Source: an uncultured Phocaeicola sp. (GTDB taxonomy: Bacteria > Bacteroidota > Bacteroidia > Bacteroidales > Bacteroidaceae). From it: DNA of 64,000 bases. Positions 55,049-64,000 of the stretch are shown here, piece by piece. Within the stretch, counting starts at the first letter, position 1; every line of letters starts with the position of its first letter. Made by a program: the position numbers and the translations under genes. The stretch spans positions 1 to 64,000 of the forward strand of contig CALUIZ010000014.1 in assembly GCA_944320815.1 (NCBI GenBank), written 5' to 3'. The notes beneath the pieces were generated by a model. The model was not told where the DNA came from. It saw only the letters and a list, made by a program, of their open reading frames with translations, and did no database searches.

Positions 55049-55795
55049 TCAGTTTTCTTTTCGGCGTTGTTTCACCGCTTCGTAGATGAGGATGCCTGCC
55101 GCCACTGATACGTTGAGCGACTCAATGTTCCCGAAAAGAGGGATTTTTACCCATTCATCACAGAGTGCGAGATTATCATAGGACACTCCTGTGTCTTCTG
55201 CACCCATGATGATGCAGAGAGGGTCCTTGTAGTTCGCTTCAGTGTAGTCATAGTCTCCCTTTTCCGTAGCTGCGACAATACGGAACCCGCTTTCCTTCAA
55301 ATATTTGACAGTTCCTGTAAGATTGTGCTCCCGGCATACGGGAAGCGTATGGAGAGCACCCGCCGATGTCTTGATTGCATCCGCATTGACGCTTACGCTG
55401 TTCTTGGACGGTATGATGATGGCATCTACCCCCGCACATTCGCAGGTACGGGTGATAGCTCCGAAATTGCGCACGTCCGTTACGCCGTCAAGCATGATGA
55501 AAAGAGGTGTCTTCCCCTGTTCAAAAAGGAATGGAACCAAATCTTCCGTCCGTTGGTAGGTGACAGGAGAGATGAATGCCACCACTCCCTGATGATTCTT
55601 TCTGGTGATGCGGTTCAGCCGTTCTATGGGTACTTTCTGCACCGGAACAGTTGTATTTTTTATAGCAGCGAAAAGCTCCTTTGAAAGTTCACTCTGTATG
55701 TCTTTTCTGATTAGAATCTTGTCAATCTCTTTTCCTGCCTGTATAGCTTCGATGACGGCTCTGAGACCGAATATCATTTCGTTTTTTTCTGTCAT
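55049..55795 (-). CDS. rlmB: 23S rRNA (guanosine-2'-O)-methyltransferase, SpoU/TrmH family
   Basis: 248 residues. An N-terminal substrate-binding domain (IFGLRAVIEAIQAGKEIDKILI) and the knotted SPOUT domain with DGVTDVRNFGAITRTCECAGVDAIIIP, IMGAEDTGV and IPLFGNIESLNVSVAAGILIYEAV. The motif set fits RlmB (methylation of G2251), though other TrmH-type targets are possible. The start overlaps the recN stop by 4 bp. Confidence 0.92.
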   Translation of the reverse strand: MTEKNEMIFGLRAVIEAIQAGKEIDKILIRKDIQSELSKELFAAIKNTTVPVQKVPIERLNRITRKNHQGVVAFISPVTYQRTEDLVPFLFEQGKTPLFIMLDGVTDVRNFGAITRTCECAGVDAIIIPSKNSVSVNADAIKTSAGALHTLPVCREHNLTGTVKYLKESGFRIVAATEKGDYDYTEANYKDPLCIIMGAEDTGVSYDNLALCDEWVKIPLFGNIESLNVSVAAGILIYEAVKQRRKEN

Positions 55796-57480
55796 ATTGT
55801 TTCAGTTTCCTTTTGTTTGTTAAAATCCAGCAAAGCCCGCGCATTCTGCACAGCCGCTTCTGTCATGGTCGCGCCGCTGAGCATATGGGCGATTTCCCGT
55901 ACCCTTTCTTCATTGTTCAGACGGCAGATTCGGCTGTCTGTACCTGTGTCCGTATCTTCTTTGTACACCTTGTAGTGTGTGGTTCCCCGTGCGGCAATTT
56001 GAGGCAGGTGGGTGATACTGATGACCTGGCGGTTCTGTCGTCCCATATCCTGCATGATCAGTGCCATTTTTTCAGCGATGGAACCGGATACACCCGTATC
56101 AATTTCATCGAAAATGATTGTGGGAAGCTTTACAGCACCGGCAATCATCGCTTTGAGTGAGAGCATGACGCGTGCTATTTCTCCTCCTGATGCGACGGAA
56201 GCTACATTCTGGAGAGTCCCGTTCTTGTTGGCCGAGAAAAGGAAGGTTACGCTGTCCATGCCTTTCCCGTCGGGCTCTTTCCGTTTGCCCAATTCCACGG
56301 CAAAGCGCGCGTTGGGCATCCCTAGAGGAACCAGCAGAGACTCCATCCTTTCCTCTATCTGCTTTGCCGAATGTCTTCTCATTTCCGTAAGTGCACCAGC
56401 CAGTGAAAGCACTTTATTGTACATGCTTTCCTTTTTCTCCTTCAGCTCCGCGATCCTGTCATCAAACGAGACAATGGCATTAAGCCGTTTTTTGTAATCT
56501 TCTGTCAGTCTGATCAGTTCTTCCACAGATTTCGCATGATGTTTCTGTTGCAGAGAATAAATCAGGTCCAGCCTTTCGTTCACGTAATCCGTCCTTTCCG
56601 GGTTAAACTCCACCTCCTCACTTGCAGTCGATATTTCGCGTGCCATGTCCTTCTGTTCAATCCGGCAGCTTTCCAGCCGTCCGGCCCATTCCTTTGCCGG
56701 AGGATAGACTTCCGTTATACCTTGCAGCGTACGGATACATTCTTCCAGCAGAGGAAGACTTCCGTTTCCGTCGCCGTCAATCAGTTGCCGTGCCTTGTAC
56801 AGGCTGGATTTGATGTCTTCGGCATGACTCAGAGTTTCCGCTTCCTGTTCGAGTGCAGACTGTTCGCCTTCTTTCAGTCCCGCTTCCTCAAGTTGTTCCA
56901 GTTGGAAGCGGATATAATCCTCGTCCTGCCGGCCTTTTTCTGCCTGTGCAATGAAATCTTCCAGTTCATGACACACATCCCTGTATTCTTCATATGTCCG
57001 GCGGTAGCTTTCCTGCTCTTTTTCATTTTGTGCCAGAATGTCGAGTATGTTCAGTTGAAACCCTTCTCTGTTAAGCAGAAGGTTCTGGTGCTGGCTGTGT
57101 ATGTCGACAAGTTTTTCACCCAGTATTTTCATCTGCGCAAGTGAAGCGGGTGTATCATTGATAAATGCCCGGCTTTTTCCGTTGGCTGTCATTTCACGGC
57201 GGATGATGCATTCGTCCGGGTCGAACTCGATGTCGTTTTCAGAGAAAAAATGATCCAGTCCGTATGCGGCGATACGGAATTTTGCCTCTACCACACATTT
57301 TGTCGCCCCCTTCCTTATGGCTTTGACATCGGCGCGTTGCCCCAGCAGCAGGCCGAGAGCCCCGAGAATGACAGACTTTCCGGCTCCTGTTTCACCTGTA
57401 ATGACAGAGAATCCCGGTCCGAATCCGATTTCCAGCCTGTCAATCAGTGCATAGTTCTGTATGTATAGCGACTGTAGCAT
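55792..57480 (-). CDS. recN: DNA repair protein RecN
   Basis: 562 residues. SMC-like ATPase acting in double-strand break repair. Walker A VITGETGAGKSVILGALGLLLG near the N-terminus, a long coiled-coil middle (about 150-360), SVASGGEIARVMLSLKAMIA as signature, and FDEIDTGVSGSIAEKMA as Walker B. Complete. It is 7 bp downstream of coaBC and overlaps rlmB by 4 bp. Confidence 0.96.
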   Translation of the reverse strand: MLQSLYIQNYALIDRLEIGFGPGFSVITGETGAGKSVILGALGLLLGQRADVKAIRKGATKCVVEAKFRIAAYGLDHFFSENDIEFDPDECIIRREMTANGKSRAFINDTPASLAQMKILGEKLVDIHSQHQNLLLNREGFQLNILDILAQNEKEQESYRRTYEEYRDVCHELEDFIAQAEKGRQDEDYIRFQLEQLEEAGLKEGEQSALEQEAETLSHAEDIKSSLYKARQLIDGDGNGSLPLLEECIRTLQGITEVYPPAKEWAGRLESCRIEQKDMAREISTASEEVEFNPERTDYVNERLDLIYSLQQKHHAKSVEELIRLTEDYKKRLNAIVSFDDRIAELKEKKESMYNKVLSLAGALTEMRRHSAKQIEERMESLLVPLGMPNARFAVELGKRKEPDGKGMDSVTFLFSANKNGTLQNVASVASGGEIARVMLSLKAMIAGAVKLPTIIFDEIDTGVSGSIAEKMALIMQDMGRQNRQVISITHLPQIAARGTTHYKVYKEDTDTGTDSRICRLNNEERVREIAHMLSGATMTEAAVQNARALLDFNKQKETETI

Positions 57481-57487
57481 GATGGTT

Positions 57488-58693
57488 TCAATTGAATAGG
57501 CTGACCAGTCTGTCTATGATATCATCGGCCACTTCCTTCTTGCTTTTCAGCGGATAAGGAGTGACATTCTGCCGGTCGATGATTGTAATCTTGTTCGTGT
57601 CCGTACGGAATCCCGCGCCTTTGTCGTTGAGCGAATTCAGCACGATGAAGTCAAGGTTCTTGCGCTCAAGCTTCTCTCTGGCATGTTCCAGTTCACGGTC
57701 TGTTTCCAGAGCGAAGCCCACGAGCAGTTGTCCGTCGCGTTTTTGTCTGCCCAATGCGGCAGCTATGTCCTGTGTCGGTTTCAGGCGGAGGGACAAATCA
57801 TCTTTTTCCCGTTTGATTTTTGTTCCCGCCACAGATTCTGGCGTGAAGTCCGCTACGGCTGCGCACAGAATCCCTGCATCTGCATTCTTGTATTCGGCTG
57901 TCGTCGCTTCGTACATTTGTGCCGCACTTTCCACGTGGATTGTCCGGATGCAGGGATGTTGTGCCTGCAGATTTACCGGACCGCTCACCAGCACCACTTC
58001 CGCTCCTCGTTCCGCACAGGCTTCAGCCAGTGCATATCCCATCTTTCCTGACGAATAGTTTCCGATGAAGCGTACCGGATCAATCCTTTCATAAGTAGGT
58101 CCGGCAGTGATTATTATTTTCTTTCCGGTCAATTGCTGTTGTGTGGAAAAGAACCCTTCCAGCACCTTCACGATTGTTTCAGGCTCTTCCATCCGCCCTT
58201 TTCCCACCAGATGACTGGCCAGCTCTCCGGAAGCCGGTTCGATGATATGGTTTCCGTATGAACGGAGAATGTCCAGATTGCGTCGGGTTGACGGGTGGGC
58301 AAACATGTCCAGATCCATTGCCGGTGCCACAAAAACAGGGGCTTTCATGGAGAGATAAGTGGTGACAAGCATATTGTCTGCCACTCCATTCGCCATTTTT
58401 CCGATGGTTGAGGCCGTGGCCGGAGCTATCACCATCGCGTCGGCCCACAATCCGATGTCCACATGGCTGTGCCATGTCCCGTCTCTTTGCGCGAAAAACT
58501 CACTGATGACAGGTTTGCTTGTCAGTGCCGAGAGCGTGACAGGAGTGATGAACTCTTTTCCTGCCGGTGTGATGACAATCTGCACCTCAGCCCCCTTTTT
58601 TATCAGCGCGCGCGCAAGCACCGCAGCCTTGTATGCAGCGATGCTTCCTGTGATGCCCAATACGATTTTTTTTCCTTGCAGTGCACTGCTCAT
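57488..58693 (-). CDS. coaBC: Bifunctional phosphopantothenoylcysteine decarboxylase / phosphopantothenate-cysteine ligase
   Basis: 401 residues. Two steps of coenzyme A synthesis. The N-terminal CoaC flavoprotein has GITGSIAAYKA, the catalytic histidine H77 in HSHVDIGLWADAMVIAPAT, and a clamp motif PAMDLDMFAHPST where many enzymes have PxMNxxM. The C-terminal CoaB part has ITAGPTYERIDPVRFIGNYSSG and KMGYALAEACAERGA. Placed between the exonuclease and recN; coupling of dnaN, coaBC and recN is a recurrent arrangement in the phylum. Confidence 0.95.
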   Translation of the reverse strand: MSSALQGKKIVLGITGSIAAYKAAVLARALIKKGAEVQIVITPAGKEFITPVTLSALTSKPVISEFFAQRDGTWHSHVDIGLWADAMVIAPATASTIGKMANGVADNMLVTTYLSMKAPVFVAPAMDLDMFAHPSTRRNLDILRSYGNHIIEPASGELASHLVGKGRMEEPETIVKVLEGFFSTQQQLTGKKIIITAGPTYERIDPVRFIGNYSSGKMGYALAEACAERGAEVVLVSGPVNLQAQHPCIRTIHVESAAQMYEATTAEYKNADAGILCAAVADFTPESVAGTKIKREKDDLSLRLKPTQDIAAALGRQKRDGQLLVGFALETDRELEHAREKLERKNLDFIVLNSLNDKGAGFRTDTNKITIIDRQNVTPYPLKSKKEVADDIIDRLVSLFN

Positions 58694-58709
58694 TGTCGGC
58701 CCTCCATCA

Positions 58710-59486
58710 TTATTTTACCATATTGGATTCGCGCAGACGGATTTTCGTCAGCACGTTCTTTGTGTTTAGTGTGAAGTCACCGTTCATGATCCATCCATAA
58801 TATCCCATGTCCCGTTTCAGCACTTCCGCCACAGGTATTCCCTTGTATTTGCCGAAGTTGAACACCTCCACTCCATTGTCGTCATAGATGATACGTCCGG
58901 CGAAGTCCACGTTGCGTGTGAAGCTTGAAAAATCAGACAGGAAATTGATGTCATTCTGCAACGTTTCAGGATAACGGTCCAGTTGTGCCTTAAGCACTTC
59001 ATAAGTGGCCCTTGTATCCGCTTCGGCCGTATGCGCGTCTTCCAGATTCTTTCCACAATAGAATTTGTATGCCGCCGACAGTGTACGTTGTTCCAGTTTG
59101 TGGTAGATTACCTGCACGTCGATGAATTTCCGTTTACTGAGGTCAATGTCAATTCCTGCCCGCAGAAACTCTTCCACCAGCACCGGCACGTCAAACCGGT
59201 TTGAGTTGAATCCCGCGATGTCGCTCCCTTCGATGTCATTGGCGATGTCCTTGGCCACTTGCTTGAAAGTCGGGCAGTCGGCCACATCCTCATCGTGTAT
59301 GCCATGTATGGCACTCGATGTTTCAGGAATGTGCATTTCCGGGTTGATACGCATCACTTTCGACACTTCGTTGCCGTTCGGGAACACCTTCAGGTAACAG
59401 ATTTCCACAATACGGTCTGTATTTATGTTGGTACCCGTGGTCTCCAGGTCGAAGAACACGAGCGGATTCTTCAGATTCAGTTTCAT
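58710..59486 (-). CDS. DnaQ-like 3'-5' exonuclease (DNA polymerase III epsilon type)
   Basis: 258 residues. DEDDh exonuclease: ExoI motif FFDLETTG (D13, E15), ExoII GFNSNRFDVPVL, ExoIII with HTAEADT (His four residues before Asp). A C-terminal domain of about 70 residues (GVEVFNFGKYKGIPVAEVLKRDMGYYGWIM) is typical of the Bacteroidota form. The gene is 18 bp downstream of dnaN, which fits a proofreading role at the replisome, but the assignment as the true epsilon subunit is inferred. Confidence 0.9.
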   Translation of the reverse strand: MKLNLKNPLVFFDLETTGTNINTDRIVEICYLKVFPNGNEVSKVMRINPEMHIPETSSAIHGIHDEDVADCPTFKQVAKDIANDIEGSDIAGFNSNRFDVPVLVEEFLRAGIDIDLSKRKFIDVQVIYHKLEQRTLSAAYKFYCGKNLEDAHTAEADTRATYEVLKAQLDRYPETLQNDINFLSDFSSFTRNVDFAGRIIYDDNGVEVFNFGKYKGIPVAEVLKRDMGYYGWIMNGDFTLNTKNVLTKIRLRESNMVK

Positions 59487-59504
59487 TGTTTGTCCAGATA
59501 GAGA

Positions 59505-60629
59505 TTAGTCGTTCAGCATCATAGGCATCAGCAGCATCAGCAAGTCTTCGTTTTCCTCCTGTTCTTCCGGTATGATGACTCCTGCTCTTGACGGGTCAGC
59601 CAGCTCGATGACGATGTAGGTTGAAGAGATGTTGTTCAGAATGTCTATCAGGAAAGATGATTTGAAGCCGATGCTCATGGGAGTGCCGCTATATTGGCAT
59701 GTGACGGTTTCTTCTGCAGAGGTGGAGAAGTCAATGTCCTGTGCGGAAATTCTCAAGGAATTTTCCTCCAGATTCAGTTTGATCAGACTGACGGCCTGCG
59801 ATGAGAATACGGCCACACGACGCAGCGCACTGATGAAGGCAAGACGGTCGATGGTGGCGCAATGCGGATTGTGCTGCGGAATGACCGAATTGTAGTTCGG
59901 GTATCTTCCCTCGATCAGGCGGCACACCATCCGATAATCCTGCAGGGTGAACGAGGCGTTCCGTTCGTTGAAGTCAATCCGCACTTCCCCTTCTTCTTTC
60001 GGCAGCAGGTTCTTGAGGAGCGTAGCTGGCTTTTTCGGCAGTATGAAGGCCGCCTTGTCCTCTCCGTGGGCCGCATACGATTTGCAGCGGACCAGTTTCT
60101 GCCCGTCGGTGGCAACCAGCGTAATGTCGGTGGCGGTGATGTCGAAGTACACTCCGTTCATGACCGGACGCAGTTCGTCGTCAGCCGTAGCGAAAATGCA
60201 GCGGTTGACCCCGTTCAGCAGCACAGGCGCGTCTATCGTTACCTGAGTGGTGTCGGCAGTCATTTCCGGTGTCTGCGGATATTCGTCCGCACTCTGTCCC
60301 ATCAGCGAATATTTTCCGTTCAGATAATGCACGGTAATCTCCAGATTCGTTTCGTTCACTTCAAACGAGAGCGGCTGTTCCGGTATTTCTTTCAGAGCGT
60401 CAAGCAGTGTCTTTGATGAGACGGCAAATGCACCTTCTCCTGTATATTCTGTAGTTTCTATTGACGTGGAAAGAGTCGTGTCGTTGTCTGACGCGGTCAT
60501 GGACAATGTCCCGTCATTCAGCCGGATGAGAAAGCAGTCCAGGACGGGCAGCGAGTTTTTAGAGTTTATTACCCGGCTGATGGCCTGCAGATGGCTGAAC
60601 AGTGCGGTGCTTGATACGATAAACTTCAT
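59505..60629 (-). CDS. dnaN: DNA polymerase III beta subunit (sliding clamp)
   Basis: 374 residues, normal length. Ring-forming processivity factor. Three clamp domains are recognisable: FIVSSTALFSHLQAISRVINSKNSLPVLDCFLI (partly quoted) at the N-terminus, VNRCIFATADDELRPVMNGVYFD in the second, and RVAVFSSQAVSLIKLNLEENSLRI in the third, ending LLMPMMLND. First gene of the long minus-strand run. Minus-strand TAACTTTG at 60696-60689 is the likely -7. Confidence 0.97.
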   Translation of the reverse strand: MKFIVSSTALFSHLQAISRVINSKNSLPVLDCFLIRLNDGTLSMTASDNDTTLSTSIETTEYTGEGAFAVSSKTLLDALKEIPEQPLSFEVNETNLEITVHYLNGKYSLMGQSADEYPQTPEMTADTTQVTIDAPVLLNGVNRCIFATADDELRPVMNGVYFDITATDITLVATDGQKLVRCKSYAAHGEDKAAFILPKKPATLLKNLLPKEEGEVRIDFNERNASFTLQDYRMVCRLIEGRYPNYNSVIPQHNPHCATIDRLAFISALRRVAVFSSQAVSLIKLNLEENSLRISAQDIDFSTSAEETVTCQYSGTPMSIGFKSSFLIDILNNISSTYIVIELADPSRAGVIIPEEQEENEDLLMLLMPMMLND

Positions 60630-60688
60630 AATGTCTTTTATATGTTATGTTTTGTTAGTTTCTTCCGGTTCGCATTAATTCCAATTGC

Positions 60689-60696
60689 CAAAGTTA
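60689..60696 (-). promoter_or_regulatory. -7 element of the dnaN operon
   Basis: TAACTTTG on the minus strand, with a start near 60682, about 50 bases before the ATG. No -33 match. Confidence 0.5.
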
Positions 60697-60791
60697 CGAA
60701 AAGATTGCGTAAGCCGCATAAAAAAGTTTTGAAAAATTAGTTTACTTCTTGGGAAAAGACTAATTTCGTTGCCGAATTTAAATGAAGAAAT

Positions 60792-61175
60792 ATGGAATTA
60801 GCAGGAAAAGTAATTGCCGTGCTGGAACCCAGAGGCGGTGTCTCCAAAACGACGGGAAACTCTTGGAAAGTGCAAGAGTATGTAATTGAGACTCATGACC
60901 AGTATCCGCGCCGCATGTGTTTTGATGTGTTTGGTGAGGACAAGATAAACCAGTTCAACATTCAGGTAGGCGAGGAGTTGAATGTGTTTTTCGACATTGA
61001 CGCACGCGAATGGCAGGGACGGTGGTTCAACAGTATCCGTGCGTGGAGAGTGGACCGTGTGAACCCGATGCAGCAGGCTCCCGTGCCCGATCCGTCGTTT
61101 CCTCCGGTAAATGCGGCTCCGGTGCCTCCGGCAGATTTTGCGGCGACAGATGAGAAGGACGACCTTCCGTTCTGA
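60792..61175 (+). CDS. DUF3127 family protein
   Basis: 127 residues. The conserved start MELAGKVIAVLEPRGGVSKT, WKVQEYVIETHDQYPRRMCFDVFG and GEELNVFFDIDAREWQGRWFNSIRAW define the family. Its compact beta-rich pattern and acidic C-terminal tail (DEKDDLPF) after a proline-rich linker are reminiscent of single-stranded DNA-binding proteins; an SSB-like role is only my inference. Divergent from dnaN and convergent with rho across a shared terminator. Confidence 0.85.
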   Translation: MELAGKVIAVLEPRGGVSKTTGNSWKVQEYVIETHDQYPRRMCFDVFGEDKINQFNIQVGEELNVFFDIDAREWQGRWFNSIRAWRVDRVNPMQQAPVPDPSFPPVNAAPVPPADFAATDEKDDLPF

Positions 61176-61190
61176 AAGGTATAGTGAAAA

Positions 61191-61228
61191 AAATAAGGAA
61201 GCGCATGTGCGGCTTCCTTATTTTTTTC
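61191..61228. terminator. Bidirectional terminator between the DUF3127 gene and rho
   Basis: AAATAAGGAAGC (61191-61202) / GCTTCCTTATTT (61212-61223), with A and T runs on the two sides. Confidence 0.88.
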
Positions 61229-61243
61229 TTGTATGAGAGACGT

Positions 61244-63190
61244 TTATGAGTTCATGCTCATCAGAAACTCCTCGTTGTCCTTGGTTTTCTCCATCTTGTC
61301 TTTTACAAGCGTCATCGCTTCGATAGAATTCATGTCTGCGATATAGCGGCGCAGAATCCACATGCGGTCGAGCGTTGTCTTGTCAAGCAGCAGATCGTCG
61401 CGTCGGGTGCTTGAAGCCACCAGGTTGACTGCCGGGAAAATGCGTTTGTTGCTCAGTGTGCGGTCCAGTTGGAGCTCCATGTTTCCGGTACCCTTGAATT
61501 CCTCGAAAATCACTTCGTCCATCTTTGAGCCGGTATCAATCAATGCCGTGGCGATGATGGTCAGCGAACCTCCTCCTTCAATGTTGCGTGCCGCTCCGAA
61601 GAAGCGTTTCGGTTTATGGAGCGCATTGGCGTCGACACCGCCTGAAAGCACTTTCCCTGATGCGGGAGATACCGTGTTGTATGCACGTGCCAGACGTGTG
61701 ATGGAGTCGAGGAAAATCACCACATCATGTCCGCATTCCACCATTCTCTTTGCTTTTTCAAGCACGATGCCGGCAATTTTCACATGGCGTTCTGCCGGTT
61801 CGTCGAAAGTGGAGGCGATGACTTCGGCCTTTACGCTGCGGGCCATGTCGGTCACTTCTTCCGGACGTTCGTCAATCAGCAGCATAATCATGTAGACCTC
61901 CGGGTGGTTGGCCGCGATGGCGTTGGCGATGTCTTTCATCAATATGGTCTTACCCGTTTTCGGCTGTGCCACAATCAGCGCGCGCTGTCCTTTCCCTATC
62001 GGGGTGAACAAGTCTACGATACGTACGGAAAGGTTGTCGCCGTACCCTTTGCAGAGTTGGAACTTTTCGTTCGGGAAAAGCGGTGTCAGATGGTCGAAAG
62101 GAATCCGGTCGCGCACAAGAACCGGGTCGAGTCCGTTGATTTTCGAGACTTTGACCAGCGGGAAATATTTTTCACCTTCTTTCGGCGGGCGGATGGTTCC
62201 CTCCACCACATCGCCTGTCTTCAGACCGAAGAGTTTGATTTGCGACTGTGACACGTAAATGTCATCGGGAGACGAAAGATAGTTGTAGTCGGAAGAACGG
62301 AGGAATCCGTATCCGTCGGGCATGATTTCCAGCACTCCGGTCCCTTGCAGGATGTCATCGAAGTCATATGCCTTTTCTGCCGGTTTGGCGGGCTGTGGGG
62401 CGGCGGACATATTCATTTGCGGCATATCTGTCTGTGCGCTGTTGTTCCCGTTGTTCTGGTGATTGTTACGGTTGTTGCGGTTGTTCTGTCGCTGCTGCCG
62501 CTGGAACTTCTGTTTCTGTTCTTTGGGCTGCATGACGGGAGGTTCCACTTTGGTAGCCTCGAATTTACCGAGCAGTTCAGTGGGGATTTCTACTTTTTCG
62601 GAAGGAAGGTCTTCTATGGGGATGAAGTCGCCGGGGGCGTTCAGGTCGAGAGGGGGGAGTTCCGTATCATCGTGTACGGGCTGCGGAGCCGCTTCTTTCT
62701 TTTCTTCTTCAGCCGGTTTCGTTTCATTTTCCGTTGCGGCCGCACGTTCTTTGGCCAGTGTTGACTTGTTCTTCGATCCCGGTTTCCTTCCGCGTTTGGC
62801 TTTCGGTTTCTCCTCTGCCGGTGTTTCAGAAACCTGTACCGTTTCTGCTGCAGGGGCGTTTTCGGCGGCCGGAGTTTCCTTGAAAAGCGGTGCGGGAGCC
62901 GGCAGGGCCGGAGGTGGAGTCGTTTCTATCCGTTGTGCTTTGTCTTTTGTCGCTGTATAAACCTTGTCGCCTTCTTTTTTCACACTGATTCGTGAACGCT
63001 TTCTTGCCTGTCCTTCTTTCCGCTCTTCGTTCGCCGTCTTTTTTGTGGCGCCGACAATGGCTTGTTCGTCAAGAATGCGGTAAACCAGTTCTTCTTTTCG
63101 GAGCGAATCAGTTTTTGTCAGACCCAACTCTTTGGCAATCTGCTGCAATTCGGACAAATCTTTGTCGTTTAATTGGATAATGTTATACAT
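61244..63190 (-). CDS. rho: Transcription termination factor Rho, with long N-terminal insertion
   Basis: 648 residues, well over the roughly 420 of E. coli Rho. The N-terminal helical domain ([29 protein letters not shown]) is followed by about 210 residues of low-complexity sequence rich in K, P, E and then N, Q and R (around 60-270). The RNA-binding OB domain ([21 protein letters not shown]) and ATPase core follow, with P-loop [39 protein letters not shown] and [26 protein letters not shown] (partly quoted). Such inserts are known in Bacteroidota Rho. The promoter lies about 195 bases upstream. Confidence 0.96.
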   Translation of the reverse strand: MYNIIQLNDKDLSELQQIAKELGLTKTDSLRKEELVYRILDEQAIVGATKKTANEERKEGQARKRSRISVKKEGDKVYTATKDKAQRIETTPPPALPAPAPLFKETPAAENAPAAETVQVSETPAEEKPKAKRGRKPGSKNKSTLAKERAAATENETKPAEEEKKEAAPQPVHDDTELPPLDLNAPGDFIPIEDLPSEKVEIPTELLGKFEATKVEPPVMQPKEQKQKFQRQQRQNNRNNRNNHQNNGNNSAQTDMPQMNMSAAPQPAKPAEKAYDFDDILQGTGVLEIMPDGYGFLRSSDYNYLSSPDDIYVSQSQIKLFGLKTGDVVEGTIRPPKEGEKYFPLVKVSKINGLDPVLVRDRIPFDHLTPLFPNEKFQLCKGYGDNLSVRIVDLFTPIGKGQRALIVAQPKTGKTILMKDIANAIAANHPEVYMIMLLIDERPEEVTDMARSVKAEVIASTFDEPAERHVKIAGIVLEKAKRMVECGHDVVIFLDSITRLARAYNTVSPASGKVLSGGVDANALHKPKRFFGAARNIEGGGSLTIIATALIDTGSKMDEVIFEEFKGTGNMELQLDRTLSNKRIFPAVNLVASSTRRDDLLLDKTTLDRMWILRRYIADMNSIEAMTLVKDKMEKTKDNEEFLMSMNS

Positions 63191-63504
63191 AAAATAAACA
63201 ATAATGATTTTAGTGATGTGTTGTCAGTGTAAGGCGCATAAGCCCACCCAACGGCATACTCTTTCCGTTATTTACACTTCACTTGATTCTATAAATTGAT
63301 TTTTATTTTGGTTGATAAAATAAATAGGCAGAGATATTTGCATGAAGAGCATGCTCATAGTCCTGCTTATGTTTTCTGTAGGCAAAAGTAGGTATTTTTA
63401 TCATACAAACCAACAAATGCGGAGTTTTTTTGTTTAAACCTCCGGCGGATTGGAGAAAATGTGTTAATTTAGCCGATGAATAAACCTTTAAAGAATTATC
63501 TCTT
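63191..63504. other. 314-bp divergent region holding the rho leader
   Basis: Rho's predicted 5' leader spans about 63375 to 63191. Within it are the palindrome GAGCATGCTC (near 63348-63357) and AACGG/CCGTT (63250-63269). On the other side, TAATTTAG (63465-63472, one mismatch) could be the -7 element of ridA. No gene is seen. Confidence 0.5.
63383..63413 (-). promoter_or_regulatory. Promoter of rho
   Basis: Minus-strand TTGG (63413-63410), a 19-bp spacer and TACTTTTG (63390-63383). Gives a leader of about 185 bases. Confidence 0.6.
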
Positions 63505-63882
63505 ATGAAGAAAGTTATCTTTACCGCGAAGGCTCCGGCCGCTATCGGACCGTACAGCCAGGCGATTGAAGCGAATGGTATGGTGTTCTTGTCCGGTCAG
63601 ATTCCTGTCAATCCCGCTACGGGCAATGTGGTGGAAGGGGGCGTGAAGGAACAGACAGCCCGGGTGTTTGAGAATATAAAGAATGTGCTGGCGGAAGCGG
63701 GACTGACCATGGCCGATATTGTCAAGACTACGGTTTTCCTTTCCGACATGTCACTTTTCGGTGACATGAACGAAGTGTACGCCAGCTATTTCGAAGGTGA
63801 TTTTCCGGCCCGTTCGGCTGTGGCTGTGAAGGCTTTGCCAAAGAATGTGCAGGTGGAAATCGAGTGTATTGCAGTGAAATGA
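63505..63882 (+). CDS. ridA: RidA/YjgF family reactive-enamine deaminase
   Basis: 125 residues. Hydrolyses 2-aminoacrylate-type enamines made by PLP enzymes. Conserved segments: APAAIGPYSQAIEANGMVFLSGQIPVNP (partly quoted), TARVFENIKNVLAEAGLTMADIVKTTVFL and the active-site arginine in FPARSAVAVKALPKNVQVEIECIA. Complete, single gene, followed immediately by 22-bp repeat array C. Confidence 0.95.
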   Translation: MKKVIFTAKAPAAIGPYSQAIEANGMVFLSGQIPVNPATGNVVEGGVKEQTARVFENIKNVLAEAGLTMADIVKTTVFLSDMSLFGDMNEVYASYFEGDFPARSAVAVKALPKNVQVEIECIAVK

Positions 63883-63896
63883 CCCGGCCGGTCTGA

Positions 63897-64000
63897 GAGA
63901 TGGCCGTCACCCGGTTTTGAATGACAGGTTATTTTGTCTGTAGCAGGCCGTTGCCTGAATTGGAATGACCTGTCATTTTTTCGGCGGAAAGTTTTCTGAG
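63897..64000. repeat. Array C of 22-bp imperfect repeats, running to the window end
   Basis: Units start at 63897, 63919, 63941 and 63963, and a partial one at 63985, all 22 bp apart. The unit at 63919 (GAATGACAGG, then TTATTTTGTCTG) closely matches the array A unit at 11347 (GAAGTGACG, then TTTTGTTTTGTCT). Units 63919 and 63963 also form AATGACAGGT/ACCTGTCATT, with CAGGC-CGTT-GCCTG nested inside, followed by six T, so a terminator for ridA may be built from the same units. Confidence 0.65.

Overview
The window reads as chromosome of a Bacteroidales bacterium (Bacteroides/Phocaeicola/Prevotella-like), roughly half G+C. Evidence: upstream regions repeatedly carry the Bacteroidota-type -7 element TAnnTTTG, in the best cases with TTTG 19-21 bp upstream; there are almost no Shine-Dalgarno sequences; and the gene content is typical of the group (ilvD-ilvB-ilvN-thioesterase-ilvC operon, AddAB-type nuclease, rho with a long disordered insert, DUF4286-ruvC, DUF3127 beside dnaN, DUF4251 and DUF1349 lipoproteins). 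I cannot assign a species.

Layout. 0-5 kb: an AAA-ATPase/PD-(D/E)XK nuclease-like gene, then nudC and tex on the minus strand. 5-11 kb: a complete tripartite RND efflux operon (membrane fusion protein, pump, outer-membrane factor) and ygbA. 11-13 kb: a ThrE-type exporter and a small monooxygenase. 13-18 kb: minus-strand phoH-purC-menG-aroE-hydrolase. 18-24 kb: DUF4251 lipoprotein, M23 peptidase, C69 dipeptidase and phosphoglucomutase. 24-31 kb: the branched-chain amino acid operon, headed by a 31-codon Leu/Ile/Val-rich leader peptide and a switchable terminator. 31-36 kb: a large secreted amidase-like protein, a nitroreductase, an initiator tRNA, a zinc dehydrogenase and a candidate structured RNA. 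36-44 kb: an acyl-CoA ligase-addA-addB operon. 44-48 kb: an AT-richer accessory patch with an ATPase gene between two 202-bp direct repeats, a DUF1349 lipoprotein and a frameshifted LuxR-type regulator. 48-52 kb: DUF4286-ruvC, a pullulanase and a tandem ABC ATPase. 52-61 kb: a seven-gene minus-strand run (dnaN, exonuclease, coaBC, recN, rlmB, protease-like TPR protein, flavin oxidoreductase). 61-64 kb: DUF3127, rho and ridA.

How the parts work together. Most of the window is housekeeping. The ilv operon is controlled by what looks like textbook transcription attenuation. The dnaN run groups replication, repair and cofactor synthesis, and AddAB handles double-strand breaks.

The most unusual signals are non-coding. 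(i) Three intergenic arrays of imperfect repeats with an exact 22-bp step and a shared consensus lie at about 11.30-11.39, 17.85-17.94 and 63.90-64.0 kb. (ii) A 1.24-kb ATPase segment sits between 202-bp direct repeats that also hold a small ORF. (iii) A minus-strand RNA candidate at 35.8 kb has a GNRA-capped hairpin that pairs fully only on that strand. Several long perfect or near-perfect inverted repeats separate operons.
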